Shown here: one piece after another, positions 1-5,333 of the stretch
Layout: every line of letters begins with the position of its first letter
How positions within the stretch are numbered: the stretch's first letter is position 1
Assembly: GCA_902494585.1 (NCBI GenBank)
Contig: CABUUD010000101.1
Coordinates: forward strand, 1-6,527
Source: an uncultured Collinsella sp.
GTDB taxonomy: Bacteria; Actinomycetota; Coriobacteriia; Coriobacteriales; Coriobacteriaceae
Length of the DNA: 6,527 bases
Reading direction: 5' to 3'
Position numbers and translations under genes: made by a program
The notes under the pieces: model-generated
Databases searched by the model: none
The model's input: the letters and a program-made list of their open reading frames with translations, nothing else
What the model was told of the DNA's origin: nothing

Positions 1-287
1 CGAAACGGCAGCGTGAGCAGGCAGGCAAGCGCAAGCAGCATGACCGCGTCGGTATGGCCGGCAAACGAGAGGAGCACCTCGTAGCACACGTACAGCATGC
101 CCGAGGCTTTGGGGTCAATTGCCAAGACTGCGTTGCTCGACACCGGGGCGGGATCGATGGAAAACGCCGTGGTCGCCAACAGCGCGAGCAAAAATGCGAT
201 GAGCGTCTGTTTGGCGGGGTAGCACTTAAACCAGACGATGCGGGCGGCGTCGCGCGCAGCCGTTGTGGAGAGGTCGGAATCCTTCAC
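1..287 (-). CDS. N-terminal part of an unrecognised membrane protein, cut by the window edge
   Basis: Reading the minus strand from a GTG at 287-285 gives 95 uninterrupted codons to the left edge, beginning MKDSDLSTTAARDAARIVWF. An in-frame stop (TAG, 305-303) lies six codons upstream and no ATG lies between, so the GTG is the best start; AAAGG sits about 10 nt before it. A polar, Arg-containing N-terminus is followed by a clear hydrophobic segment at about residues 28-43 (TLIAFLLALLATTAFS), a roughly 35-residue polar stretch, and a second hydrophobic segment at about residues 79-95 that is cut off. Codon use and GC at third positions match the neighbours. It looks like a multi-pass membrane protein with the first loop outside the cytoplasm. 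I do not recognise the family and assign no function. It follows lgt on the same strand, but a strong hairpin lies between them, so it is probably a separate transcript. Confidence 0.72.
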   Translation of the reverse strand, partial: MKDSDLSTTAARDAARIVWFKCYPAKQTLIAFLLALLATTAFSIDPAPVSSNAVLAIDPKASGMLYVCYEVLLSFAGHTDAVMLLALACLLTLPF

Positions 288-324
288 AGTCCGAAAGCCT
301 TTCTAGAAACCTATCAAACTCGGC

Positions 325-365
325 AAGACCACCACAAAGGTGCCTGTCCCCTTTGTGGTGGTTTT
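325..365. repeat. Perfect 13-bp inverted repeat (hairpin) after lgt
   Basis: ACCACCACAAAGG (328-340) is followed after a 9-nt loop by its exact reverse complement at 350-362. On the plus strand the pairing extends to 325/365 through one G-U pair. It starts 8 nt past the lgt stop codon, where a terminator for lgt would be expected. Read on the minus strand, however, the stem is followed by CTTGCCGAG rather than a good T-run, while the plus-strand side is followed by only TTTT. It may be a weak terminator or mRNA 3'-end stabiliser. The segment GGGGACAGGCACC across the loop and stem resembles dispersed REP-like palindromes from memory, which I cannot verify here. The dyad itself is certain; its role is inference. 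Confidence 0.7.
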
Positions 366-370
366 GGTGG

Positions 371-1192
371 TTAGGCGTCCAGGTAGACGCGCTGGGGCTG
401 GTTGCGGCGACGGGCGAAAATGATGAGCGCCAGGCCGGCGATCACGAGCGGCAAACTCAGCAGCTGACCCATGGTGATAACGCCTCCCAGCAGATAACCC
501 AACTGGGCATCGGGCACGCGCACGAACTCAACGAGAAAGCGGACGATGCCGTACCCCATCACGAACACGCCCATAAACGTACCCTGGGGCAGTAGCGGCT
601 TTTTGCGGCTGAGTACCTGCAAAATACAGAAGAGCACGACGCCCTCAAGAAACGCCTCGTAGAGCTGGGAGGGATGGCGCGGCATATCGCCCGCGGTGCC
701 GCCAAAGACCACACCCCAAGGCAGATCGGTCGGCTTACCCCACAGCTCACCGTTGACGAAATTGGCACAACGGCCCAGGCACAGGGCCAGCGGGGCGCCG
801 ATCACGGCAAGGTCGGCGACGGTCCATGCATCAAGCTTGTACATGCGGCACACGATGATGCCGCCCAAGATGCCGCCCACCAGGCCGCCGTGGAAGCTCA
901 TGCCGCCCTCGTTGGTGGCAAAGATTTCGAGCGGGTGAGTCCAATAGTAGCCATCGCCGTAAAAGACGACGTAAAACAGGCGCGCGCCGATGATGAGGCC
1001 AAAGACCGCGCCGACCACGACGCTCGTCAGGTCATCGATCGTGATGTCGAAGCCCCAACGACGCTGCGTGCGGTACATAACGACCGCCGTGAGCAGGGCG
1101 CCGACCACATAGGCCAGACCGTACCAGTAGATCGTGATGGGGCCCGCCGAGATCGCAACGGGGTCAAGCATATGGTAGAGGTCGTTGAGCAT
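371..1192 (-). CDS. lgt: Prolipoprotein diacylglyceryl transferase
   Basis: Lgt transfers a diacylglyceryl group from phosphatidylglycerol to the lipobox cysteine of prelipoproteins in the cytoplasmic membrane, the first step of lipoprotein maturation. The 273-residue product has the usual family length and about seven hydrophobic segments. Hallmarks are visible: SFHGGLVGG at 99-107 (His101 corresponds to the essential E. coli His103), the Lgt signature LGRCANFVNGELWG at 139-152 (Arg141, Asn144, Glu149), RHPSQLYE at 172-179, and RFLVEFVR at 218-225, which carries the conserved Arg and Glu of the C-terminal half. The start at 1192 is preferred because AGGGGG lies 6 nt upstream and the protein then begins like other Lgts. 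A longer version from 1252 would add 20 non-conserved residues, has no ribosome binding site and would cross a hairpin. It lies downstream of nfu on the same strand with a 109-nt gap, so it may be co-transcribed or have its own promoter. Confidence 0.96.
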   Translation of the reverse strand: MLNDLYHMLDPVAISAGPITIYWYGLAYVVGALLTAVVMYRTQRRWGFDITIDDLTSVVVGAVFGLIIGARLFYVVFYGDGYYWTHPLEIFATNEGGMSFHGGLVGGILGGIIVCRMYKLDAWTVADLAVIGAPLALCLGRCANFVNGELWGKPTDLPWGVVFGGTAGDMPRHPSQLYEAFLEGVVLFCILQVLSRKKPLLPQGTFMGVFVMGYGIVRFLVEFVRVPDAQLGYLLGGVITMGQLLSLPLVIAGLALIIFARRRNQPQRVYLDA

Positions 1193-1216
1193 ATCGATCC
1201 CCCTGCTCTCTACATA

Positions 1217-1257
1217 CAAATGCGGCCGCGGGCCTTGCGCTCGCAGCCGCATATTTG
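1217..1257. other. Hairpin between nfu and lgt
   Basis: CAAATGCGGC (1217-1226) pairs with GCCGCATATTTG (1246-1257), leaving a two-base TA bulge. The 19-nt interior contains a smaller dyad TGC-GCTC-GCA (1236-1245). The structure lies in the gap between the nfu stop and the lgt start, on the minus transcript. There is no T-run after it on the minus strand, so a classical intrinsic terminator is unlikely. It could be an mRNA processing or stability structure or a leader hairpin for lgt. The pairing is seen directly; the function is unknown. Confidence 0.4.
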
Positions 1258-1301
1258 GGCGTGACGTCTATGCGGAGCATGTCGTCCGCAGCTTTCGCAT
1301 C

Positions 1302-1580
1302 TTAGAACGGCGCGTACTCGTCGTACAGGTCCTCGGCCTCGCCGGAAGCATTGACCTGCTCAACGCGGGTAACGCCGGGCACGTGCTCCTTCAGGATGCG
1401 CTCGATGCCCATGGAAAGGGTTAGCGAGCTCATGGGGCAGCCGGCACAGGCGCCCTGCAGCTCCAGCTTGACAACACCCTCGTCGTCGACGCCCACATAC
1501 TCCATATCGCCACCGTCGGCCTGCAGGTTGGGGCGAATCTCTTCAAGAACCTTCTTAAGCAGCTCTTCGTTAACAGCCAC
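1302..1580 (-). CDS. Nfu-type iron-sulfur cluster scaffold (NifU C-terminal domain)
   Basis: This 92-residue protein is essentially one NifU C-terminal (Nfu) domain. Such proteins hold a transient Fe-S cluster between two subunits through a CxxC motif and pass it to cytosolic apoproteins. Visible hallmarks are the N-terminal helix (LLKKVLEEIRPNLQ), the conserved ADGGDMEYVGV at 21-31, and GACAGCPMSSLTL at 43-55 with Cys45 and Cys48 as cluster ligands. The tail after residue 75 is acidic and probably flexible. No N-terminal IscU-like or A-type domain is fused. The start codon is GTG at 1580-1578, with AAAGGAG 5 nt upstream; no ATG fits. It sits between the deaminase and lgt genes on the same strand, with no suf or isc genes visible in the window, so its partners lie elsewhere. 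Function is confident at family level; the specific client proteins are unknown. Confidence 0.94.
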   Translation of the reverse strand: MAVNEELLKKVLEEIRPNLQADGGDMEYVGVDDEGVVKLELQGACAGCPMSSLTLSMGIERILKEHVPGVTRVEQVNASGEAEDLYDEYAPF

Positions 1581-1585
1581 AGGGG

Positions 1586-1592
1586 CTCCTTT
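1586..1592 (-). promoter_or_regulatory. Ribosome binding site that fixes the GTG start of the Nfu gene
   Basis: The minus strand reads AAAGGAG here, 5 nt before the GTG at 1580. It is the only good Shine-Dalgarno match near the reading frame start, and the same sequence is used by coaX and the OPT gene in this window. Confidence 0.75.
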
Positions 1593-1602
1593 CTCACAAC
1601 AA

Positions 1603-1618
1603 CGCGGGCACGCCCGCG
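1603..1618. other. GC-rich hairpin in the leader of the Nfu gene
   Basis: CGCGGG (1603-1608) and CCCGCG (1613-1618) are perfect complements around a 4-nt CACG loop. The stem ends 10 nt upstream of the Nfu ribosome binding site on the minus strand and is followed by TTGTTGTG. It may be the end of the upstream transcript, although the T-run is interrupted, or a stable leader structure that affects translation. The role is unresolved. Confidence 0.35.
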
Positions 1619-1690
1619 GACAGAAGCTATGTTACTACAGCCATGTACCCGCTCACGAGCCGTCCATGCGCGCGGACGCGACTTTCACGA

Positions 1691-1726
1691 GTAGTCAATT
1701 TGGGACGGGGCTCTTTTGGCTGTTTT
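1691..1726 (-). repeat. Copy A of a dispersed intergenic repeat
   Basis: Positions 1691-1712 are a 22-nt exact reverse-complement match of 3269-3290; the plus-strand core here is TCAATTTGGGACGGGG. Similarity continues to about 1726 with one gap and a few mismatches: this copy reads AAAACAGCCAAAAGAG on the minus strand where the other reads TAAACCAGCTAAAAAG on the plus strand. It lies between the deaminase stop (1751) and the Nfu start (1580), about 25 nt past the deaminase stop. A 12-bp palindrome (CGCCAGCTGGCG, 1729-1740) lies just beyond it. A 22-base exact match by chance in 6.5 kb is very improbable, so this is a repeat family member or shared regulatory element. Its role is unknown. Confidence 0.75.
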
Positions 1727-1728
1727 GC

Positions 1729-1740
1729 CGCCAGCTGGCG
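1729..1740. other. Perfect 12-bp palindrome after the deaminase gene
   Basis: CGCCAGCTGGCG is its own reverse complement and lies 11 nt past the deaminase stop codon on the minus strand. On that strand it is followed by GCAAAACAG and then repeat copy A rather than a T-run, so it is not a classical terminator. It could help end or protect the deaminase mRNA, or be part of the repeat unit. Confidence 0.4.
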
Positions 1741-1750
1741 TTGGCACGCG

Positions 1751-2275
1751 CTACTGCTGAGCCTGTCCCCCGGTACCAATCTGGACATCGACGATGACCT
1801 GGCGGTAGCTGATGCCGCAGGAGTCGAGAATGCGACGGCTGATACGGCCATCGTCGGTGTCGGCGTACTTATTGTCCAGGTAGACAACCTCGCCCACACC
1901 TACCTGCGCCAGGATCTTGGCGCAGTCATGACACGGGAACAGCGTGACGTAGACCGTGGAACCCTCAAGGTCTTTGAGCGAGCCGCGGTAGTTGAGCACG
2001 GCGTTGGCCTCGGCATGGACTACGTAGTTGTGCTTGTCCTGTAGCGGGTCATCGCTCGTGCCCCACGGGAAAAAGTCGTCGTTGAGTGCCGAGGGCGTAC
2101 CGTTGTAGCCCACCGAAAGGATGCGGTGGTTGGTGCTGGCGATGCACGCGCCTACCTGCGTATTGGGATCCTTGCTGCGGCGCTGCGCGGCGATGGCCAC
2201 GCTCATAAAGAACTCGTCCCAGCTAATAACGTCGCGGCGCTTGCCCGACGCAGTTTGATGAAGATCGTCCGACAT
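1751..2275 (-). CDS. Deoxycytidylate (dCMP) deaminase, ComEB type
   Basis: The 174-residue cytosolic protein belongs to the zinc-dependent cytidine/deoxycytidylate deaminase superfamily and most resembles dCMP deaminases of the ComEB group, which convert dCMP to dUMP for thymidylate synthesis. Visible motifs are DPNTQVGACI at 36-45, GYNGTP at 56-61, the zinc and proton-shuttle motif HAEANAVLN at 87-95 (His87, Glu89) and the second zinc motif PCHDCAK at 114-120 (Cys115, Cys118). The length matches the family. The start at 2275 is chosen because GGAGGTG lies close upstream; an in-frame ATG at 2311 has no ribosome binding site and overlaps the predicted -10 element. It follows coaX by 85 nt, with a likely promoter in that gap. 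Family assignment is strong. Whether the true substrate is dCMP is inferred from similarity, because related members act on other cytosine or pterin compounds. Confidence 0.92.
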   Translation of the reverse strand: MSDDLHQTASGKRRDVISWDEFFMSVAIAAQRRSKDPNTQVGACIASTNHRILSVGYNGTPSALNDDFFPWGTSDDPLQDKHNYVVHAEANAVLNYRGSLKDLEGSTVYVTLFPCHDCAKILAQVGVGEVVYLDNKYADTDDGRISRRILDSCGISYRQVIVDVQIGTGGQAQQ

Positions 2276-2281
2276 GGCAGA

Positions 2282-2288
2282 CACCTCC
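2282..2288 (-). promoter_or_regulatory. Ribosome binding site that fixes the deaminase start
   Basis: The minus strand reads GGAGGTG 6 nt before the ATG at 2275. It is the strongest Shine-Dalgarno match in this gap and excludes the longer in-frame start at 2311. Confidence 0.75.
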
Positions 2289-2309
2289 GAAATCGCGATA
2301 GTTTGACCC

Positions 2310-2339
2310 ATTGTAGCAGGTGAAAGGTGGGACTGTTTC
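2310..2339 (-). promoter_or_regulatory. Likely promoter of the deaminase gene
   Basis: On the minus strand TGC-TACAAT (2318-2310) is a five-of-six -10 element with the extended TGn motif. The best -35 is weak: GAAACA at 2339-2334 with an 18-nt spacer, matching three of six positions. An extended -10 can compensate for this. Transcription would start near 2303, giving a leader of about 28 nt containing GGAGGTG. This suggests the deaminase need not depend on coaX transcription. It is sequence-based prediction only. Confidence 0.5.
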
Positions 2340-2360
2340 CTCCCCCCGACGTCCTCGGCT

Positions 2361-3212
2361 TTATGCGCGACGAGGCTTTTGGTTGATGTGGTACAGCTCG
2401 GCGAGGCCCCGCAGCGTCAGTGCGTCGTCTACCGTCAGGCTGTGGCCGACCAACGCCGCGAGCGCCTCGGCATCGTCGCCGGTGATGACAATGGGCACGC
2501 TGCCCTCCCCCGCCGCCTTGGTCGCGCGCATCTCGGCAAGCACCATGTCGAGCATGCCGTCGATGCGGGCCACCTCGCCCAAGACCACGCCCGAGCGCAT
2601 GGCCTCGCGCGTGTTGCGACCGATCACATGCGTCGGCGCCGAGGGCTCGACCTGCGGCAGGCGCGCCGCAGCGGCCGAAAGCGAGCGGGCGCCAAGTGCC
2701 AGGCCCGGCGCGATGACGCCGCCGACAAAGGTTCCGCGCGTATCGATGACCTCGATATTGGTCGTAGTGCCCAGGTCGATCACGATGCACGGAGAGCCGT
2801 AGACGGCACGGGCCGCCACGGCGTCGGCGATGCGGTCGGGACCGATCTCGGCTGGATCGTCGTAATGCACGGGCATGCCGGTCTTGAGGCCCGGCCCCAC
2901 GGTGAGCACGCGCCCCGTGCAGGTGCGGGAAAGCGCCGCCTTCCACGGGCGCTCGAGCGCCGGCACCACGCAACTCAGCACTGCGGCTGCGGGAACGAGC
3001 GCACCCGGCATGCCCGCATCGGCTGACAGCGCGCCCATGACCTGCGCGAGCCTCATGCGCGCCTCGTCGGCCGTGATGCTCGACGGCGTCGTGATCTCGC
3101 ACGTCGCAAGCGGGCATTCCTGCGCCGCGGCCGAATCCTCGGCAAACAGGCCAAAGCGAATGAACGTGTTGCCCACGTCGACCGTCAATATATATGCGCA
3201 CCCATTAAGCAT
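2361..3212 (-). CDS. coaX: Type III pantothenate kinase
   Basis: CoaX phosphorylates pantothenate with ATP, the first step of coenzyme A synthesis, and acts in the cytosol as a dimer of the ASKHA fold. The 283-residue product shows the family's motifs in order: VDVGNT at 11-16 (phosphate-binding loop, Asp12), GPDRIADAVAA at 124-134 with the expected catalytic Asp126, DLGTTTN at 146-152 (usual form DxGTATT), GGVIAPG at 164-170, and ITGDDA at 243-248 where many members have TGG. The length is slightly above the usual 250-265. The ATG at 3212 is chosen because AAAGGAG lies 8 nt upstream and VDVGNT then sits at the normal distance from the N-terminus. Extending to 3329 would add 39 residues encoded partly by the repeat at 3255-3290, so that version is rejected. 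It is divergent from the OPT transporter gene. Confidence 0.93.
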   Translation of the reverse strand: MLNGCAYILTVDVGNTFIRFGLFAEDSAAAQECPLATCEITTPSSITADEARMRLAQVMGALSADAGMPGALVPAAAVLSCVVPALERPWKAALSRTCTGRVLTVGPGLKTGMPVHYDDPAEIGPDRIADAVAARAVYGSPCIVIDLGTTTNIEVIDTRGTFVGGVIAPGLALGARSLSAAAARLPQVEPSAPTHVIGRNTREAMRSGVVLGEVARIDGMLDMVLAEMRATKAAGEGSVPIVITGDDAEALAALVGHSLTVDDALTLRGLAELYHINQKPRRA

Positions 3213-3220
3213 CGTCGGCG

Positions 3221-3227
3221 CTCCTTT
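3221..3227 (-). promoter_or_regulatory. Ribosome binding site that fixes the coaX start
   Basis: The minus strand reads AAAGGAG here, 8 nt before the ATG at 3212. It decides against the much longer open frame starting at 3329, which has no such site. Confidence 0.8.
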
Positions 3228-3239
3228 CGTCTGTCCAGC

Positions 3240-3269
3240 AGTATATCGCCTCCCTAAACCAGCTAAAAA
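3240..3269 (-). promoter_or_regulatory. Candidate coaX promoter
   Basis: TATACT on the minus strand (3245-3240) is a good -10 element about 28 nt before the coaX start and correctly placed relative to its ribosome binding site. The -35 is poor: TTTTTA (3269-3264) at an 18-nt spacer matches only three of six positions. The would-be -35 lies within repeat copy B, so the repeat may form part of the promoter. Low certainty. Confidence 0.35.
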
Positions 3270-3290
3270 GCCCCGTCCCAAATTGACTAC
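3255..3290 (+). repeat. Copy B of the dispersed intergenic repeat
   Basis: Positions 3269-3290 match 1691-1712 exactly as a reverse complement (22 nt), and similarity extends to about 3255. On the plus strand the core here is CCCCGTCCCAAATTGA. It lies in the 202-nt region between the divergent coaX and OPT genes, 43 nt or more upstream of the coaX start. Copy A lies downstream of a gene and copy B upstream of two genes, so a simple shared terminator role does not fit both. No internal hairpin of note is visible. Confidence 0.75.
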
Positions 3291-3298
3291 CTTGCGGC

Positions 3299-3304
3299 TA
3301 TACT
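3299..3304 (+). promoter_or_regulatory. Candidate -10 element for the OPT gene
   Basis: TATACT occurs on the plus strand immediately after repeat copy B, 111 nt before the OPT start. TTGACT (3283-3288, inside the repeat) looks like a -35 but is only 10 nt away, too close for a standard promoter. A second candidate pair, TTGGTA (3340-3345) with TATCCG (3364-3369) and an 18-nt spacer, is also weak. The real promoter is unresolved. Confidence 0.25.
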
Positions 3305-3401
3305 GGTGCGCGGTCGTACGCGAGTTCACGCGGCGGCCCTTGGTAACCCGACTTCCCGCGCCGTATCCGTAGCGGCGCTTGCGGGGGAAGCGGATATACG
3401 C

Positions 3402-3408
3402 AAAGGAG
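3402..3408 (+). promoter_or_regulatory. Ribosome binding site that fixes the OPT transporter start
   Basis: AAAGGAG lies 6 nt before the ATG at 3415. The earlier in-frame ATG at 3379 would place this site inside the coding region and lacks its own, so 3415 is the start. Confidence 0.8.
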
Positions 3409-3414
3409 TTCTAT

Positions 3415-5118
3415 ATGAGCAATCCCTCGAACCGCACCTCGATGCGCGGTCAACTCACGCTGCGCGGCGTCGTCATCGGCGTCCTTGGCTGCGTGATCAT
3501 CACGGCAAGCTCGGCCTACACGGCCCTCAAGATGGGCGCACTCCCCTGGCCGATCATTTTCGCTGCCGTCATTTCGCTGTTCTTCCTGAAGCTCATGGGC
3601 AACGCCAGCCTCAACGAGGCCAACGTCACCCACACCATCATGTCCGCAGGCGCCATGGTCGCCGGCGGTCTGGCGTTTACCATCCCGGGCGCCTGGATGC
3701 TGGGCTATGCCGACCAGATCAGTTGGCTCGACATGTTTATTGTGGCGCTCGCCGGCACCATCTTGGGCCTTCTGGCGACAGCGCTCATCCACCGTCACTT
3801 TATCGTGGACGCCGCGCTGGAGTTCCCCACCGGCAACGCCGCAGCTCAGACCCTGCGCGCCACCGAGGCCGGCGGCAAGACCGGCAAGCAGCTCTTTGGC
3901 TCCATGGCCATCGCAGGCATCTACAGCGTGCTTCGCGACGCTCTGGGCGTGGTGCCCAGCATGCTGTGCACGCTCAATATCCCCGGCGTGACCTTTGCCA
4001 TCTACAACTCGCCCATGTTGCTGTCCATCGGCTTTTTGGTGGGCTTCGCCCCCGTCGCGTTCTGGTTTGCCGGCGCGCTGCTGGGCAATTTTGGCATCAT
4101 CGTCGGCGGCACCGCTGCCGGCCTGTTCGATGTTGTGACCGCGCAGGGTATCGTCAAGTCCCTCGGTATGGGCCTTATGATGGGCTTTGGCGTCGCCGTC
4201 GTCCTTAAGGACATCCTGCCGCAGGTCGCCGGTATCGTCCGCGGCCTCGCCGCCGACAGCTCCACCGACACCGACGAGCAATCGCTCATCTCGGGCTCGC
4301 TTAAGCTCGACGCCGGCATCATCGGCCTGGGCACCGCCGCCATCGCCGTGATCGTTGCCATCGCGCTCGACCTCGGTCCCGTCCCGGCCGTCATCGTCAC
4401 GCTGTTCACCTTTGTCACCACCATCATGAGTGCGCAGAGCTGCGGCCAGACGGGTATCGACCCTATGGAGATCTTTGGCCTCATCGTCATGCTCATCGTG
4501 GCAGCCTTCGCGCAGCTCGCACAGGTCAAGCTGTTCTTTATCGCCGGCATCGTGGCCGTGGCGTGCGGCCTTGCGGGCGACGTCATGAACGACTTTAAGG
4601 CCGGAGCCGTACTGGGTACCAACCCGCGTGCACAGTGGGTCGGCCAGGCCATTGGCGGCATCGTGGGCGCCCTGGTCGCTGCCGCCGTCATGGTCGCGCT
4701 CGTCACCGCCTATGGTCCGGACGCCTTCGGCCCCGACAAGAGCTTTGTGGCCGCGCAGGCAAGCGTGGTCGCCACCATGGTCTCGGGCATCCCGAGCGTG
4801 CCGTGGTTTGCGGCCGGCTTTATCGCCGGCATCGTCATGTACTGGCTCGGCATTCCGGCCATGATGATCGGTCTGGGCGTGTACCTGCCGTTCTACATGT
4901 CGCTCACGGCCTTCTTGGGCTCCTGCGTCAAGCTCGCCTACGACAAGTGGGCCGCACACCGCGACGCCACCGCCGGTCTTTCGGACGAGGAAAAGGCCGC
5001 CAAGGACGCCGCCTTCCAGGAGCAGGGCCTGGTTGTCGCCAGCGGCCTGCTGGGCGGCGAGTCCATCGTCGGCGTTATCCTGGCGTTTGTCTCCGTGGGA
5101 TTGAGTCTGCTGGGCTAA
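3415..5118 (+). CDS. OPT-family transporter (oligopeptide / metal-chelate type)
   Basis: The 567-residue protein is almost entirely hydrophobic, with more than a dozen membrane segments, and carries features of the OPT family, whose members are proton-coupled importers of small peptides or metal-siderophore complexes. Recognisable blocks are YTALKMGALPWPIIFAAVIS (35-54), NEANVTHTIMSAGAMVAGG (67-85) with FTIPG following, LEFPTGNAAAQTLRA (135-149), GDVMNDFKAGAVLGTNPRAQ (388-407) matching the family's D-x-K-x-G...P-x-x-Q signature, LGVYLPFYMSLTAFLGS (487-503), and EQGLVVASGLLGGESIVG (536-553). Residues 278-298 form a polar loop near the middle and 510-535 a charged loop before the last helices. 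Length and layout fit bacterial OPT members. The substrate cannot be read from sequence. No peptidase or siderophore gene is adjacent. It has its own terminator and appears to be a single-gene unit, divergent from coaX. Confidence 0.93.
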   Translation: MSNPSNRTSMRGQLTLRGVVIGVLGCVIITASSAYTALKMGALPWPIIFAAVISLFFLKLMGNASLNEANVTHTIMSAGAMVAGGLAFTIPGAWMLGYADQISWLDMFIVALAGTILGLLATALIHRHFIVDAALEFPTGNAAAQTLRATEAGGKTGKQLFGSMAIAGIYSVLRDALGVVPSMLCTLNIPGVTFAIYNSPMLLSIGFLVGFAPVAFWFAGALLGNFGIIVGGTAAGLFDVVTAQGIVKSLGMGLMMGFGVAVVLKDILPQVAGIVRGLAADSSTDTDEQSLISGSLKLDAGIIGLGTAAIAVIVAIALDLGPVPAVIVTLFTFVTTIMSAQSCGQTGIDPMEIFGLIVMLIVAAFAQLAQVKLFFIAGIVAVACGLAGDVMNDFKAGAVLGTNPRAQWVGQAIGGIVGALVAAAVMVALVTAYGPDAFGPDKSFVAAQASVVATMVSGIPSVPWFAAGFIAGIVMYWLGIPAMMIGLGVYLPFYMSLTAFLGSCVKLAYDKWAAHRDATAGLSDEEKAAKDAAFQEQGLVVASGLLGGESIVGVILAFVSVGLSLLG

Positions 5119-5144
5119 ACCCAACAACAACGTACCCGTGCAGA

Positions 5145-5181
5145 GCGCGGGGTCGGAGACCATCCGGCCCCGCGCTTTTTT
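5145..5181 (+). terminator. Intrinsic terminator of the OPT gene
   Basis: GCGCGGGGTCGGA (5145-5157) pairs with TCCGGCCCCGCGC (5163-5175) through one G-U pair around a 5-nt loop, and is followed directly by six T residues (5176-5181). It begins 27 nt after the OPT stop codon. This is a textbook rho-independent terminator and separates the OPT transcript from the DUF389 gene. Confidence 0.95.
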
Positions 5182-5256
5182 GTATCTGCCGAAACCCTCG
5201 GCTTCAACCTCATTTGACGCGCCCCCTTTACCTACTCGTCTAAGTTTCACGTCAAG

Positions 5257-5287
5257 ATGACCACCCCCGCCTGCCGCGGTGTAGAGT
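5257..5287 (+). promoter_or_regulatory. Weak candidate promoter of the DUF389 gene
   Basis: TAGAGT (5282-5287) matches four of six -10 positions, and ATGACC (5257-5262) matches four of six -35 positions with a 19-nt spacer. Because a strong terminator lies upstream, some promoter must exist in 5182-5333; this is the best pair I can find. TTGACG at 5214-5219 is a better -35 but has no -10 at a workable distance. Confidence 0.3.
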
Positions 5288-5294
5288 AGAGGCA

Positions 5295-5316
5295 GCGGGC
5301 GCGATGCATAGCCCGC
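5295..5316 (+). other. Small hairpin in the DUF389 leader
   Basis: GCGGGC (5295-5300) and GCCCGC (5311-5316) form a 6-bp stem around a 10-nt loop; two more pairs follow after one mismatch. It ends 8 nt before the ribosome binding site (GAGGTG, 5325-5330). It might affect translation, but a short GC stem is not rare in DNA this rich in GC. Confidence 0.3.
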
Positions 5317-5333
5317 GGCGAAGCGAGGTGAAC

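Noticed and set aside
54..374. A 106-codon plus-strand frame at the left edge
   Set aside because: It runs opposite the membrane-protein frame, ends inside the palindrome, has no ribosome binding site, and its Arg/Gly-rich product looks like antisense noise.
674..1264. A 196-codon plus-strand open frame opposite lgt
   Set aside because: Its translation is rich in His, Asp, Arg and Ala without hydrophobic core or motif, and lgt on the other strand is certain.
2203..3201. A 332-codon minus-strand frame overlapping coaX in another frame
   Set aside because: The product is dominated by Arg, His, Gly and Ala, and coaX carries all its family motifs in the competing frame.
3283..3304. TTGACT plus TATACT as a standard promoter for the OPT gene
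   Set aside because: The spacer is only 10 nt, far below the 16-18 nt needed.
3291..3414. A riboswitch in the OPT leader
   Set aside because: I see no conserved riboswitch core, no long pairing and no expression-platform terminator ahead of the ribosome binding site.
3298..5250. A 650-codon open frame on the minus strand antisense to the whole OPT gene
   Set aside because: It is the codon-position shadow of a GC-rich gene: its translation is a low-complexity mix of Asp, Gly, His, Arg and Ala with no domain, no ribosome binding site, and it crosses a strong terminator.
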